Positions 25,150 to 33,522 are shown, counted from the first letter of the stretch. The stretch is DNA of 43,087 bases from Flavobacteriales bacterium (GCA_027488435.1 JAIYBR010000256.1:1-43087); one strand, 5' to 3'. Notes: generated from the sequence alone by a model not told the origin. Made by a program: numbers and translations.

Positions 25150-26994
25150 TTATTGGATAGTTACCATCTTCGTTGAAGAAGCGTTGGTAGAGTTAACACG
25201 CACTGTGTAAACTCCTTTTGCCAATGAAGAAACATCAAGAGTTGTGTTCATGTAGAAACGCTTGGTATCAACCAAAGCACCTACGCTGTCGAACACTTCT
25301 ACTGAAAGGTTTTCGCCTTTGTTGGTTACGATGTTCACGATACCGTTTGAAGATGGGTTCGGGAATACGTTCACACCATCCAATTGTGCAGTTTCCTGAA
25401 CGTTGATAGTACCATCGAAGCCCATGCGGATTGCAAAAGCATTACCGTTTGAGTAGATAGTTCCATCAGTTGGAAGGTAAATCAAGCTTGCGCCACCTGG
25501 CTGAGAAACGGTAAGGTCATCCAACACACGGATGTCGCTTGCGTTACCATTGCTGAAAAGCATTGCGCTTACGCAATAGCCACCAATGTCAAGCAACAAC
25601 GGGTCAGTAAGTGGTATAGTAACAAATCCTGCAGCAACATCAGCTTCAGTCACTGTGTAAATATCGCTGGAACCAAGTGGGTTATCAATGATGTCGTTAA
25701 CCAAGATATCATCACCAAGGTGAACCTGAACGAAGATATCACCACCCGCTACTGTTGTGGTAGTCAACTGAATGTTTACATTGATTACGGTAGCCGGTTC
25801 TAGAATTTCGTAGTATGTGAACAGCATCAATTCATCAGCATTGTCTGTGAAGCTGTTCGTTCCCAAAGAGCTGTATACACCAGTACCTGTTGGGTGAACA
25901 CCGATACCATCCATTGAATAATCAGACACGGTTACTTCGTAGTAACGTGAACCGGAGTTGTTATTTGCATTTCCATCTGTAGCAGACTGGTCGCTTATTA
26001 CGGAATAAGAAAGATTGTGCACTCCGAAGTCAGAGGCAGCAGCTATAAGACCATCAACGAACATAGTGTCGCCTGGCAACAACTCTACTTGAGTTTGAGT
26101 GTAAACGTTACCACCAAGATCGATGTTAACCTCTACGTTGGTCATCGGCTCATAACCTTCGTTTTTCACGTAGCAACCTACGTTCATTTCAGCAGGCACT
26201 TGAAGTTGGGTAATGCGAGAGTACTCCAGACCAGAGCCGGCTACTGATGATACATATGGTGCGAAAAGTTTCGCATCATGAGCAAACTGCTCAGAAATTG
26301 AAATGTCGTCGATGTACCATGCATATCCCCAGATACCGGTGAACTGCAAACGAACCCACACCTGAGAAGCGCCACCGGCAATTTCAGAGATGTTGAAGTT
26401 CCGTGTAGTTGGGTTACCAGGAGAAACGCTTGTAGTCAATTCGCCATCTTCCCACACCTTGTAAACACCTGGCAAGGTGCTAACATCCAATGTTGGATCG
26501 TCGAGTGTTGGGAATGTTCCATCGGTGCTGATGATTACATACGTCTGCTCATCAGTGAAACGACGGTATTGGGTTTCGAAAGCCAATACTAGGTTTGAGT
26601 AAGCAGACAAATCGATAGGGTTCGCTGTGGTGATGTGTGCTTGCTCGTATGCTACACCAGCCTGGTTTCCGAAACCATCTGAGTTATACATTGCATAACC
26701 ATTGGCAGCGGTGGTGCTGAGGATAGCGGGAGTACCGTACTGTCCGTCGCTCACCAAGCCAGTTCCGATTTCGAAATCAGAATTGAATGTACCATCGTGA
26801 GCGATGATCCAGTTGCCTGCGTTCGAGAAATCGTCAGACCAGATAATGTCGCGGCTTGCAGAAGCAGCACCGTTATCACGGCCCTGAAACTCCTGGTAGT
26901 CCATTTTACGGTCGGCGTGAGCAACATTGAGACTCTGGGCTTGCAGGCCTGCGAAACTCAACATTGCGAAAGCGAAAGAGTAAATTTTCTTCAT
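25150..26994 (-). CDS. Secreted protein, paralog of neighbour, T9SS type A sorting domain
   Basis: Signal peptide MKKIYSFAFAMLSFAGLQAQ; IIWSDDFSNAGNWIIAHDGTFNSDFEIGTG...STTAANGYAMYNSD; C-term VNVFPNPSSNGIVNIVTNKGENLSVEVFDSVGALVDTKRFYMNTTLDVSSLAKGVYTVRVNSTNASSTKMVTIQ. Confidence 0.88.
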   Translation of the reverse strand: MKKIYSFAFAMLSFAGLQAQSLNVAHADRKMDYQEFQGRDNGAASASRDIIWSDDFSNAGNWIIAHDGTFNSDFEIGTGLVSDGQYGTPAILSTTAANGYAMYNSDGFGNQAGVAYEQAHITTANPIDLSAYSNLVLAFETQYRRFTDEQTYVIISTDGTFPTLDDPTLDVSTLPGVYKVWEDGELTTSVSPGNPTTRNFNISEIAGGASQVWVRLQFTGIWGYAWYIDDISISEQFAHDAKLFAPYVSSVAGSGLEYSRITQLQVPAEMNVGCYVKNEGYEPMTNVEVNIDLGGNVYTQTQVELLPGDTMFVDGLIAAASDFGVHNLSYSVISDQSATDGNANNNSGSRYYEVTVSDYSMDGIGVHPTGTGVYSSLGTNSFTDNADELMLFTYYEILEPATVINVNIQLTTTTVAGGDIFVQVHLGDDILVNDIIDNPLGSSDIYTVTEADVAAGFVTIPLTDPLLLDIGGYCVSAMLFSNGNASDIRVLDDLTVSQPGGASLIYLPTDGTIYSNGNAFAIRMGFDGTINVQETAQLDGVNVFPNPSSNGIVNIVTNKGENLSVEVFDSVGALVDTKRFYMNTTLDVSSLAKGVYTVRVNSTNASSTKMVTIQ

Positions 26995-27028
26995 GTTGTG
27001 TGATTTTAAAGGTCAATTAAATGTGCGC

Positions 27029-27036
27029 CAAATATA
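27029..27036 (-). promoter_or_regulatory. Candidate -7 element TATATTTG
   Basis: Perfect TAnnTTTG match about 35 nt upstream of ATG 26994. Confidence 0.45.
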
Positions 27037-27085
27037 TATTAAATTTTAGCGATACAACTTAATTACAAAGCACAAGGAACAAACC

Positions 27086-27886
27086 CTACCCTGCGGTTTT
27101 CTTCTCTGCGCGGGCAGCCACCAATATACTCACCTCATACAACAACAAGATTGGAAGCGAAACGAGGATTTGACTGGTTACATCAGGCGGCGTGAGTATA
27201 GCGGCCACAATGAGGTTAACGACAAAAGCGTGGCGACGGTATTTTCGAAGAAAGGCCGCAGATACAATGCCTATGCGGCTTAAGAAATAAATAACAACCG
27301 GCAACTGGAACACGATGCCGGTTCCAAAAACGAGGGTTGTTGTCAATTTCAAATACGACAAAAGTGTGGGGGTGTTCTGCACATCGGCAAAGGTGTAATT
27401 ACCCAAAAACTGAATGCTGAGCGGCGCAAGTAAATAGTAACCAAACGCGATACCTGAGAAGAAAAGCAGGGAAACATAAAAGACAATTCCTCGAACCGAT
27501 TTCGTTTCCTTCTCTTTGAGACCGGGCCTGATAAAACCCCACAACTGCCAAACGATAAAGGGAAAAGCCAAAATAATACCGCCTACCACACACACCATGA
27601 TGTCGGCGTTCATGTTGCCGCTCATGGTTGTGCTTTGCAACACCAGACGCGGCGGATCCAGACAGAGGCTTTCACCCATTCCGATTGTGTGCGACCAATG
27701 GCAAAACGCGCGGTAAGTCACGAAGTCGGCCTTGCGCGGACCCATGATGATTTCATCCACTACAAAATCATGGTAAACGACAATTAGAATGATGCCTACG
27801 ATAACCGATACAACTGACCAAAACAATCTTCGACGCAACTCCTCGAGATGGTCCAGAAACGACATATCCTTTTGCTGCTCAGCCAC
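27086..27886 (-). CDS. tatC: Twin-arginine translocase subunit TatC
   Basis: MSFLDHLEELRRRLFWSVVSVIVG; multi-TM; FPFIVWQLWGFIRPGLKEKET. Confidence 0.95.
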   Translation of the reverse strand: MAEQQKDMSFLDHLEELRRRLFWSVVSVIVGIILIVVYHDFVVDEIIMGPRKADFVTYRAFCHWSHTIGMGESLCLDPPRLVLQSTTMSGNMNADIMVCVVGGIILAFPFIVWQLWGFIRPGLKEKETKSVRGIVFYVSLLFFSGIAFGYYLLAPLSIQFLGNYTFADVQNTPTLLSYLKLTTTLVFGTGIVFQLPVVIYFLSRIGIVSAAFLRKYRRHAFVVNLIVAAILTPPDVTSQILVSLPILLLYEVSILVAARAEKKTAG

Positions 27887-27888
27887 GA

Positions 27889-28857
27889 TTAGAAAATTCC
27901 CTCCTTAAGTATGTCGTGCAAGTGAACGATTCCCTTGTATTTCAATTCTTGGACAACCACAAGCGTTGTGATGTTGTGCTTCTCCATGAGGTGAAATGCT
28001 TCAACGGCCAGCGCCTTACTTTCGATGGTTTTGGGTGAGCGACCCATGATGTCGGAAGCCTTCGTTTTAGCCAGGTCATTTTTACCGCCCAGCATGCGGC
28101 GAATATCGCCATCGGTAATCACGCCAACCAGTTTGCCCTTCTCCACTACTGCTGTTGCCCCTAAACGCTTCGAACTTATCTCGACAATCACTTGCTTAAT
28201 AGAACTCGAAGGTGAAACTTGAGGCGCAGCATCGGAACCCAATAAATCACTGACACGTGTATACAGTTTTTTACCCAGTGCTCCACCCGGATGAACACGC
28301 GCAAAATCGCCGGCACTAAAACCTCGCTGCTCCATGAGCGCAACAGCCAGCGCATCGCCCATGGCAAGCTGCAGCGTGGTGCTAACTGTCGGTGCAAGGT
28401 TATTGGGACACGCCTCTTGTGCTGTTGGAGTATGCAATAAAAAATCAGCATGTTTCGCCAGGAAACTCTTTTCATTACTCACCATACCTACGAGCGTGTT
28501 ACCCATGCTTTTTACGAGCGGCGCAAGTACTTTTATCTCGGGTGAATCGCCACTTTTCGAAATGCACAACACTACATCATGCTTTTGAACAGTGCCAAGG
28601 TCGCCGTGTATCGCGTCGGCAGCATGCATAAAAACAGCGGGTTGTCCGGTGCTCACAAGTGTGGCTACTATCTTCTGTGCAATGTTGCCGCTTTTCCCGA
28701 TACCGGTTACAATGAGCCGCCCCTTCGATCGCAATACGATTCGAACCACTTCTTCAAAGCGAGTGTCGACCGATTTTGCAAGTTGCAGCAATGCGTTTCC
28801 TTCCAGCTCAAGCGTGCGTTTGGCAGAAGAAAGAACAGATGAGGGTTTGGTAGCCAT
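27889..28857 (-). CDS. kdsD: KpsF/GutQ-type sugar-phosphate isomerase (arabinose-5-phosphate isomerase, SIS + 2 CBS)
   Basis: VTGIGKSGNIAQKIVATLVSTGQPAVFMHAADAIHGDLGTV; SKSGDSPEI; CBS LVGVITDGDIRRML; ATG 28857 preferred. Confidence 0.92.
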   Translation of the reverse strand: MATKPSSVLSSAKRTLELEGNALLQLAKSVDTRFEEVVRIVLRSKGRLIVTGIGKSGNIAQKIVATLVSTGQPAVFMHAADAIHGDLGTVQKHDVVLCISKSGDSPEIKVLAPLVKSMGNTLVGMVSNEKSFLAKHADFLLHTPTAQEACPNNLAPTVSTTLQLAMGDALAVALMEQRGFSAGDFARVHPGGALGKKLYTRVSDLLGSDAAPQVSPSSSIKQVIVEISSKRLGATAVVEKGKLVGVITDGDIRRMLGGKNDLAKTKASDIMGRSPKTIESKALAVEAFHLMEKHNITTLVVVQELKYKGIVHLHDILKEGIF

Positions 28858-29174
28858 GGGAATTGCGTTGGCAAAGATGCACCGAACAATGCATGTTTGC
28901 GAAAGAAAATTGAGGTTCGGAAAACCGAAAACGTGTAGCATGTTTCATCGAAAAACAAGACATCAAAGTTGTTTTTTACTCACTCTAAGCCTAACTAAAA
29001 CTCAATAAAATCAATCGTTTTCACGCGATTCCTCCCAACTAAAAAAGATTTTTTTGTTCGCCTTTTCAATGCTACATTCGCTTCCCTTTTTTTAAACGGG
29101 GTGCACCTGAGGTGTTCATTCTGTTCACCACACTGCACGAGAGAATGTTTGAGACGAGAGTAACCTAATTGAGT

Positions 29175-31370
29175 ATGCAAACACTTACCGACTTATCACC
29201 GAAAGAAGCGCTGAAGCAGTTTTTCGGTTTCAATAATTTCAAAGGCCTGCAAGAAGATGTTGTGAATTCGGTATTGGAAGGCAACGACACCTTTGTCATC
29301 ATGCCAACCGGTGGCGGAAAATCGCTATGCTATCAGTTGCCTGCCATCATGCTCGAAGGAACCGCCATTGTCGTTTCTCCACTTATCGCGCTCATGAAAA
29401 ACCAGGTAGATGCGATTCGCGGATTTTCGGACTCAGATGGTGTAGCTCACTTCATCAACTCATCGCTCAACAAGACTGAAATCAACCAGGTGAAGAGCGA
29501 CATCCTTGAAGGCAAATGCAAACTGCTTTATGTTGCTCCTGAATCGTTGAATAAAGACGAAAATGTCGAGTTCTTCCGCGGAGTAAAAATTTCGTTTGTT
29601 GCGATTGATGAAGCACACTGTATCTCGGAATGGGGTCACGACTTCCGTCCGGAGTATCGTCGCCTTCGCCCCATCATTGAACAGATTGCAGACTGCCCCA
29701 TCATGGCGCTTACAGCAACTGCAACACCCAAGGTTCAGCAAGACATTCAGAAAAACCTCGGTATGTTGAATGCGAAGCTGTTCAAGGCTTCCTTCAACCG
29801 CGCCAACTTGTACTACGAGATTCGCCCTAAGAACAACGTAGGCAAACAGATCATTCAATACATCAAAGCCAATAGCGGCAAAAGCGGTATCATCTACTGC
29901 CTGAGTCGCAAAAAGACCGAAGAAATTGCAGAGTTACTGCAGGTCAATGGCATCAAAGCATTGCCATACCACGCCGGCATGGATGGTGGGCAGCGCAGCA
30001 AGGTGCAGGATAAGTTTTTGATGCAAGATGTGGATGTTATATGCGCCACCATTGCATTCGGTATGGGTATCGACAAACCCGATGTGCGCTTTGTGATACA
30101 CCACGACATTCCGAAGAGTTTGGAGAGCTACTACCAAGAAACCGGTCGCGCAGGTCGCGACGGCGGCGAAGGGGTGTGTGTCGCTTTCTACTCGCCGAAA
30201 GACATTGAGAAGCTCGAGAAGTTCCTGCAGGGCAAGCCTGTAGCAGAACAAGAGGTAGGAATGCTGTTGTTGCAAGAAGTAATTGCTTACGCAGAAACCT
30301 CTATGAGCCGTCGCCAATACCTGCTTCACTACTTTGGTGAAGAGTGGGATCCCGTGAAGGGCGAAGGTGCGGGCATGGACGACAACTCACGCAGTCCGAA
30401 AGAACAATTCGACGGAAGCGAAGAAGTTAAAATGATTTTGGAGTGCATCGCTGAATTCAAAGAATTGCATAAGGCAGCATTCATCTGTAAGGTTATCGCA
30501 GGCATTAAGAACTCTGAGGTGACCACCTACAAAGGCAATCAGAGCAAATACTTCGGCGAAGGAAAAGAGCACGACGAGAAATTCTGGAACGCCATTGTGC
30601 GCCAGATGTATGTGCGCGGATTGGTTGCCAAGGAAGTGGAAACCTACGGTACACTCAAGATAACCGCCGAGGGCAAGGACTTCATGAAGAAGCCACAACC
30701 GTTTATGGTGGTGAAAGAAGTGGAGATCGGTGAAACCGATGATGAAGATTTGATTATCCCAAAACAAGGCGGAGGAGCAGTAGACGAAACATTGTTCAAG
30801 ATGCTGAAGGACTTGCGTCAGCGCATGGCCAAAGAAAAAGGCATACCTCCTTATGTGGTGGTGCAAGACCCTGCCATGGAAGAGATGTGCACGCAATACC
30901 CCATCACACTCGACGAGATAGCACAGATAGGTGGGGTTGGTAAAGGCAAAGCGCAGAAGTTCGGTCAACCCTTCATCGACCTCATCAAGAACTATGTTGA
31001 GGAAAATGACATTGAGCGCCCAATCGACTTCGTTGTAAAGTCAACCGGGACGAAGAGTTTGCAAAAAGTGCAGATCATTCAGAATATTGATAAGCGCATT
31101 CCGCTGCCTGATATCGCGAAAGGATTGGGCAAGAGCATGGTTGATCTCATTACCGAACTGGAAACCATCGTGTCATCGGGAACCAAGCTCAACATTCAAT
31201 ACTTCATTGATGAAGAGTTGGACGAAGACCAACAAGACGAAATCATGGAGTATTTCATGCAATCGGAAACCGATGAAATCCGCGCCGCAGAAGAGTATTT
31301 CGATGGCGACTATGAGGAGGAGCCGTTGCGATTGATGCGGATTAAATTCATGAGTGAAGTCGGAAATTAA
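29175..31370 (+). CDS. recQ: RecQ-family ATP-dependent DNA helicase (apparently lacking the canonical Zn-binding cysteines)
   Basis: MPTGGGKSLCYQLPA, DEAHCISEWGHDFRPEYRRL, TATATPKV, GRAGRDG motifs; RQC-like and HRDC-like C-terminus; ATG 29175 preferred over TTG 29169. Confidence 0.93.
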   Translation: MQTLTDLSPKEALKQFFGFNNFKGLQEDVVNSVLEGNDTFVIMPTGGGKSLCYQLPAIMLEGTAIVVSPLIALMKNQVDAIRGFSDSDGVAHFINSSLNKTEINQVKSDILEGKCKLLYVAPESLNKDENVEFFRGVKISFVAIDEAHCISEWGHDFRPEYRRLRPIIEQIADCPIMALTATATPKVQQDIQKNLGMLNAKLFKASFNRANLYYEIRPKNNVGKQIIQYIKANSGKSGIIYCLSRKKTEEIAELLQVNGIKALPYHAGMDGGQRSKVQDKFLMQDVDVICATIAFGMGIDKPDVRFVIHHDIPKSLESYYQETGRAGRDGGEGVCVAFYSPKDIEKLEKFLQGKPVAEQEVGMLLLQEVIAYAETSMSRRQYLLHYFGEEWDPVKGEGAGMDDNSRSPKEQFDGSEEVKMILECIAEFKELHKAAFICKVIAGIKNSEVTTYKGNQSKYFGEGKEHDEKFWNAIVRQMYVRGLVAKEVETYGTLKITAEGKDFMKKPQPFMVVKEVEIGETDDEDLIIPKQGGGAVDETLFKMLKDLRQRMAKEKGIPPYVVVQDPAMEEMCTQYPITLDEIAQIGGVGKGKAQKFGQPFIDLIKNYVEENDIERPIDFVVKSTGTKSLQKVQIIQNIDKRIPLPDIAKGLGKSMVDLITELETIVSSGTKLNIQYFIDEELDEDQQDEIMEYFMQSETDEIRAAEEYFDGDYEEEPLRLMRIKFMSEVGN

Positions 31371-31396
31371 ACTCTGCTAGTCGCGTAAATCCCTGC

Positions 31397-31420
31397 AGCA
31401 ACGCGCAGCTGCGCGTTGCT
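31397..31420. repeat. 24-bp perfect palindrome AGCAACGCGCAGCTGCGCGTTGCT
   Basis: Direct reading; each half is exact reverse complement. Confidence 0.85.
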
Positions 31421-31432
31421 CGTTAGCAGAAA

Positions 31433-31460
31433 AGTACGAAGTACGAAGTACAAAGTACAG
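31433..31460. repeat. 7-bp tandem repeat, 4 units (AGTACGA AGTACGA AGTACAA AGTACAG)
   Basis: Direct reading. Confidence 0.9.
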
Positions 31461-31502
31461 GAAAGGCGCGTTATTCGTGAGGTGAAGAGGTGCGTTGAAC
31501 AG

Positions 31503-31522
31503 CCCACGATTTCAATCGTGGG
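31503..31522. repeat. REP-like palindrome copy 1: CCCACGATT TC AATCGTGGG
   Basis: 9-bp perfect arms, 2-bp centre. Confidence 0.85.
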
Positions 31523-31589
31523 AGCATAAAAAATCCGATTCCTGTTATCGCGATCTATTTGAGTTGATTAACTCTGCGTGGCGCTTTCA

Positions 31590-31620
31590 AAACCGAAAAT
31601 ATATAGGTTTTTTTCGGTTT
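31590..31620. repeat. Hairpin 1 of related pair: AAACCGAAAA TATATAGGTTT TTTTCGGTTT
   Basis: 10-bp perfect arms. Confidence 0.75.
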
Positions 31621-31621
31621 G

Positions 31622-31653
31622 ACCCGAAAAATATATAGGGAAATTTCGGGGTT
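31622..31653. repeat. Hairpin 2 of related pair: ACCCGAAAAATATATAGGGAAATTTCGGGGTT
   Basis: CCCGAAA/TTTCGGG arms and ATATATAGG core shared with hairpin 1. Confidence 0.7.
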
Positions 31654-31700
31654 ACACTCGGCTTCGCTCGGGGAACGCATCGGCTCTGCCCGTTAGCCAA

Positions 31701-31720
31701 CCCACGATTTTAATCGTGGG
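31701..31720. repeat. REP-like palindrome copy 2: CCCACGATT TT AATCGTGGG
   Basis: 9-bp perfect arms. Confidence 0.85.
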
Positions 31721-31749
31721 ATTATTGAGTCAGAATCGCCTTTCAAATC

Positions 31750-31769
31750 CCCACGATTAAAATCGTGGG
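31750..31769. repeat. REP-like palindrome copy 3 (exact reverse complement of copy 2)
   Basis: CCCACGATT AA AATCGTGGG; followed by a degenerate half copy AAAACGTGGGCTAATTAAACTCGTGC. Confidence 0.85.
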
Positions 31770-31832
31770 CTATTAAAAACGTGGGCTAATTAAACTCGTG
31801 CATCTTGCCGCTCAACCTCGCTCTTCGCACAT

Positions 31833-31858
31833 CGCCCTTCGCCCTTCGCCCTTCGCCC
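31833..31858. repeat. 7-bp tandem repeat CGCCCTT x3 plus CGCCC
   Basis: Direct reading, abuts glyS stop codon. Confidence 0.9.
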
Positions 31859-31860
31859 AT

Positions 31861-33405
31861 CTAAACCAGCTTCCCTAGCAATACGTTCATACTAACCTTC
31901 GCCTCCACGATCTCCCTTACACGGTCGATGCTTACGCGCTCTTGCTGCATGCTATCGCGCTCGCGGATGGTAACGCAGTTGTCGTTCAGCGTATCGTGGT
32001 CGATGGTGATGCAATACGGTGTGCCGATAGCGTCTTGGCGGCGATAACGACGACCAATAGCGTCTTTCGCATCGTATTGTAAGTTGAAATACAACTTCAG
32101 TTGATCTACAATCTCGCGCGCCTTCTCGGGCAATCCATCTTTGTTGAGCAACGGCAACACTGCTACTTTCACGGGTGCCAAGGCCGGTGGTATACGCAAC
32201 ACCACTCGCTCAGATCCGTCCTCCAGTGTTTCTTCGGTGTAGGCGTATGTAAGCGTAGCAAGGAACATGCGATCGAGACCAATCGAAGTTTCGATGACAT
32301 AAGGCACATAGCTCTCGCCGCTTTCGGTTTCGTGGTAGCGCAGTTTTTTGCCCGAGAATTTCTCGTGGTTGCCCAAGTCGAAATCGGTGCGTGAGTGAAT
32401 ACCCTCAAGCTCTTTGAAGCCCATCGGGAAGTTGAATTCGATGTCGCAAGCAGCATTGGCATAGTGAGCCAGCTTCAGGTGGTCGTGAAATTTGTAGTTT
32501 TCTGTGCCCATGCCCAAGGCCTTGTGCCAGTTGATGCGCGCATCTTTCCAGTAGTTGTACCACTCGCCGTCGGTGCCGGGCTTGATGAAAAACTGCATCT
32601 CCATTTGCTCAAACTCGCGCATACGGAAAATGAACTGACGAGCGATAATCTCATTGCGGAATGCTTTTCCGATTTGTGCGATACCAAACGGAATTTTCAT
32701 ACGTCCGCTCTTTTGCACATTGAGGAAGTTCACGAAAATACCTTGCGCAGTTTCGGGGCGCAGGTAAATGGTGGCCGCGTCTCCGGCTACTGAGCCGAGT
32801 TCGGTCGAGAACATCAGGTTGAACTGACGCACTTCCGTCCAGTTGCGTGAGCCTGTTTCTGGATCCGCTATCTCGAGGTCTTCGATCAGCTCCTTCAAGC
32901 CCACTAAATCCGACGCTTCTAGGGCGGCCTTCATGCGGCTCTCTACGGTGTTTATTTTCTCTTGATTGCGCAACACATTGGGGTTGGTTGCGCGGAATTG
33001 TTCTTCGTTGAAAGCATCGCCAAACTTGTTCTTCGCCTTCTCCACTTCTTTGTCGTTCTTGGCTTCCAACTTCTTGATGTAGTCTTCCAACAGCACATCG
33101 GCGCGGTAGCGTTTCTTCGAATCCTTGTTGTCGATAAGCGGGTCATTGAATGCATCCACGTGTCCGCTGGCCTTCCAGGTGGTTGGGTGCATGAAGATGG
33201 CCGCATCGATGCCCACGATGTTCTCGTGCAGACGGGTCATGGCCTTCCACCAATATTCCTTGATGTTGTTTTTCAGTTCCGAACCATACTGACCGTAGTC
33301 GTAGGTGGCGCTGAGGCCATCATAAATTTCACTCGATGGAAAAACGTATCCGTATTCCTTACAGTGCGAAATAATTTTCTTGAGTTTATCGTCTGAATTC
33401 TGCAT
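31861..33405 (-). CDS. glyS: Glycine--tRNA ligase (class II, alpha2 type)
   Basis: HCKEYGYVFPSSEIYDGLSATYDYGQYGSELKNNIKEYWW; LRPETAQGIFVNFLNV; PFGIAQIGKAFRNEI; VIETSIGLDRMFLATL; ATG 33405 preferred. Confidence 0.94.
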   Translation of the reverse strand: MQNSDDKLKKIISHCKEYGYVFPSSEIYDGLSATYDYGQYGSELKNNIKEYWWKAMTRLHENIVGIDAAIFMHPTTWKASGHVDAFNDPLIDNKDSKKRYRADVLLEDYIKKLEAKNDKEVEKAKNKFGDAFNEEQFRATNPNVLRNQEKINTVESRMKAALEASDLVGLKELIEDLEIADPETGSRNWTEVRQFNLMFSTELGSVAGDAATIYLRPETAQGIFVNFLNVQKSGRMKIPFGIAQIGKAFRNEIIARQFIFRMREFEQMEMQFFIKPGTDGEWYNYWKDARINWHKALGMGTENYKFHDHLKLAHYANAACDIEFNFPMGFKELEGIHSRTDFDLGNHEKFSGKKLRYHETESGESYVPYVIETSIGLDRMFLATLTYAYTEETLEDGSERVVLRIPPALAPVKVAVLPLLNKDGLPEKAREIVDQLKLYFNLQYDAKDAIGRRYRRQDAIGTPYCITIDHDTLNDNCVTIRERDSMQQERVSIDRVREIVEAKVSMNVLLGKLV

Positions 33406-33412
33406 AGCGGCG

Positions 33413-33420
33413 CGAAGGTA
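33413..33420 (-). promoter_or_regulatory. Candidate -7 element TACCTTCG for glyS
   Basis: TAnnTTYG variant 7 nt from ATG 33405. Confidence 0.4.
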
Positions 33421-33522
33421 ATACGCAAAAAGGAAGGCACGCACCTCAAGCAACCCTTTATGCCCCCATTTTGTCTGACGTTTGGCCAAGGCCATTTACC
33501 TTTACCACCAAATCCATGTGGC

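Noticed and set aside
30387-30968. 193-aa minus-strand ORF
   Set aside because: Antisense to recQ; shadow ORF.
31503-31769. Possible CRISPR array from the repeated CCCACGATT palindromes
   Set aside because: Only three copies, irregular spacing (about 180 and 29 bp), inverted orientation, and no cas genes; fits REP-like repeats better.
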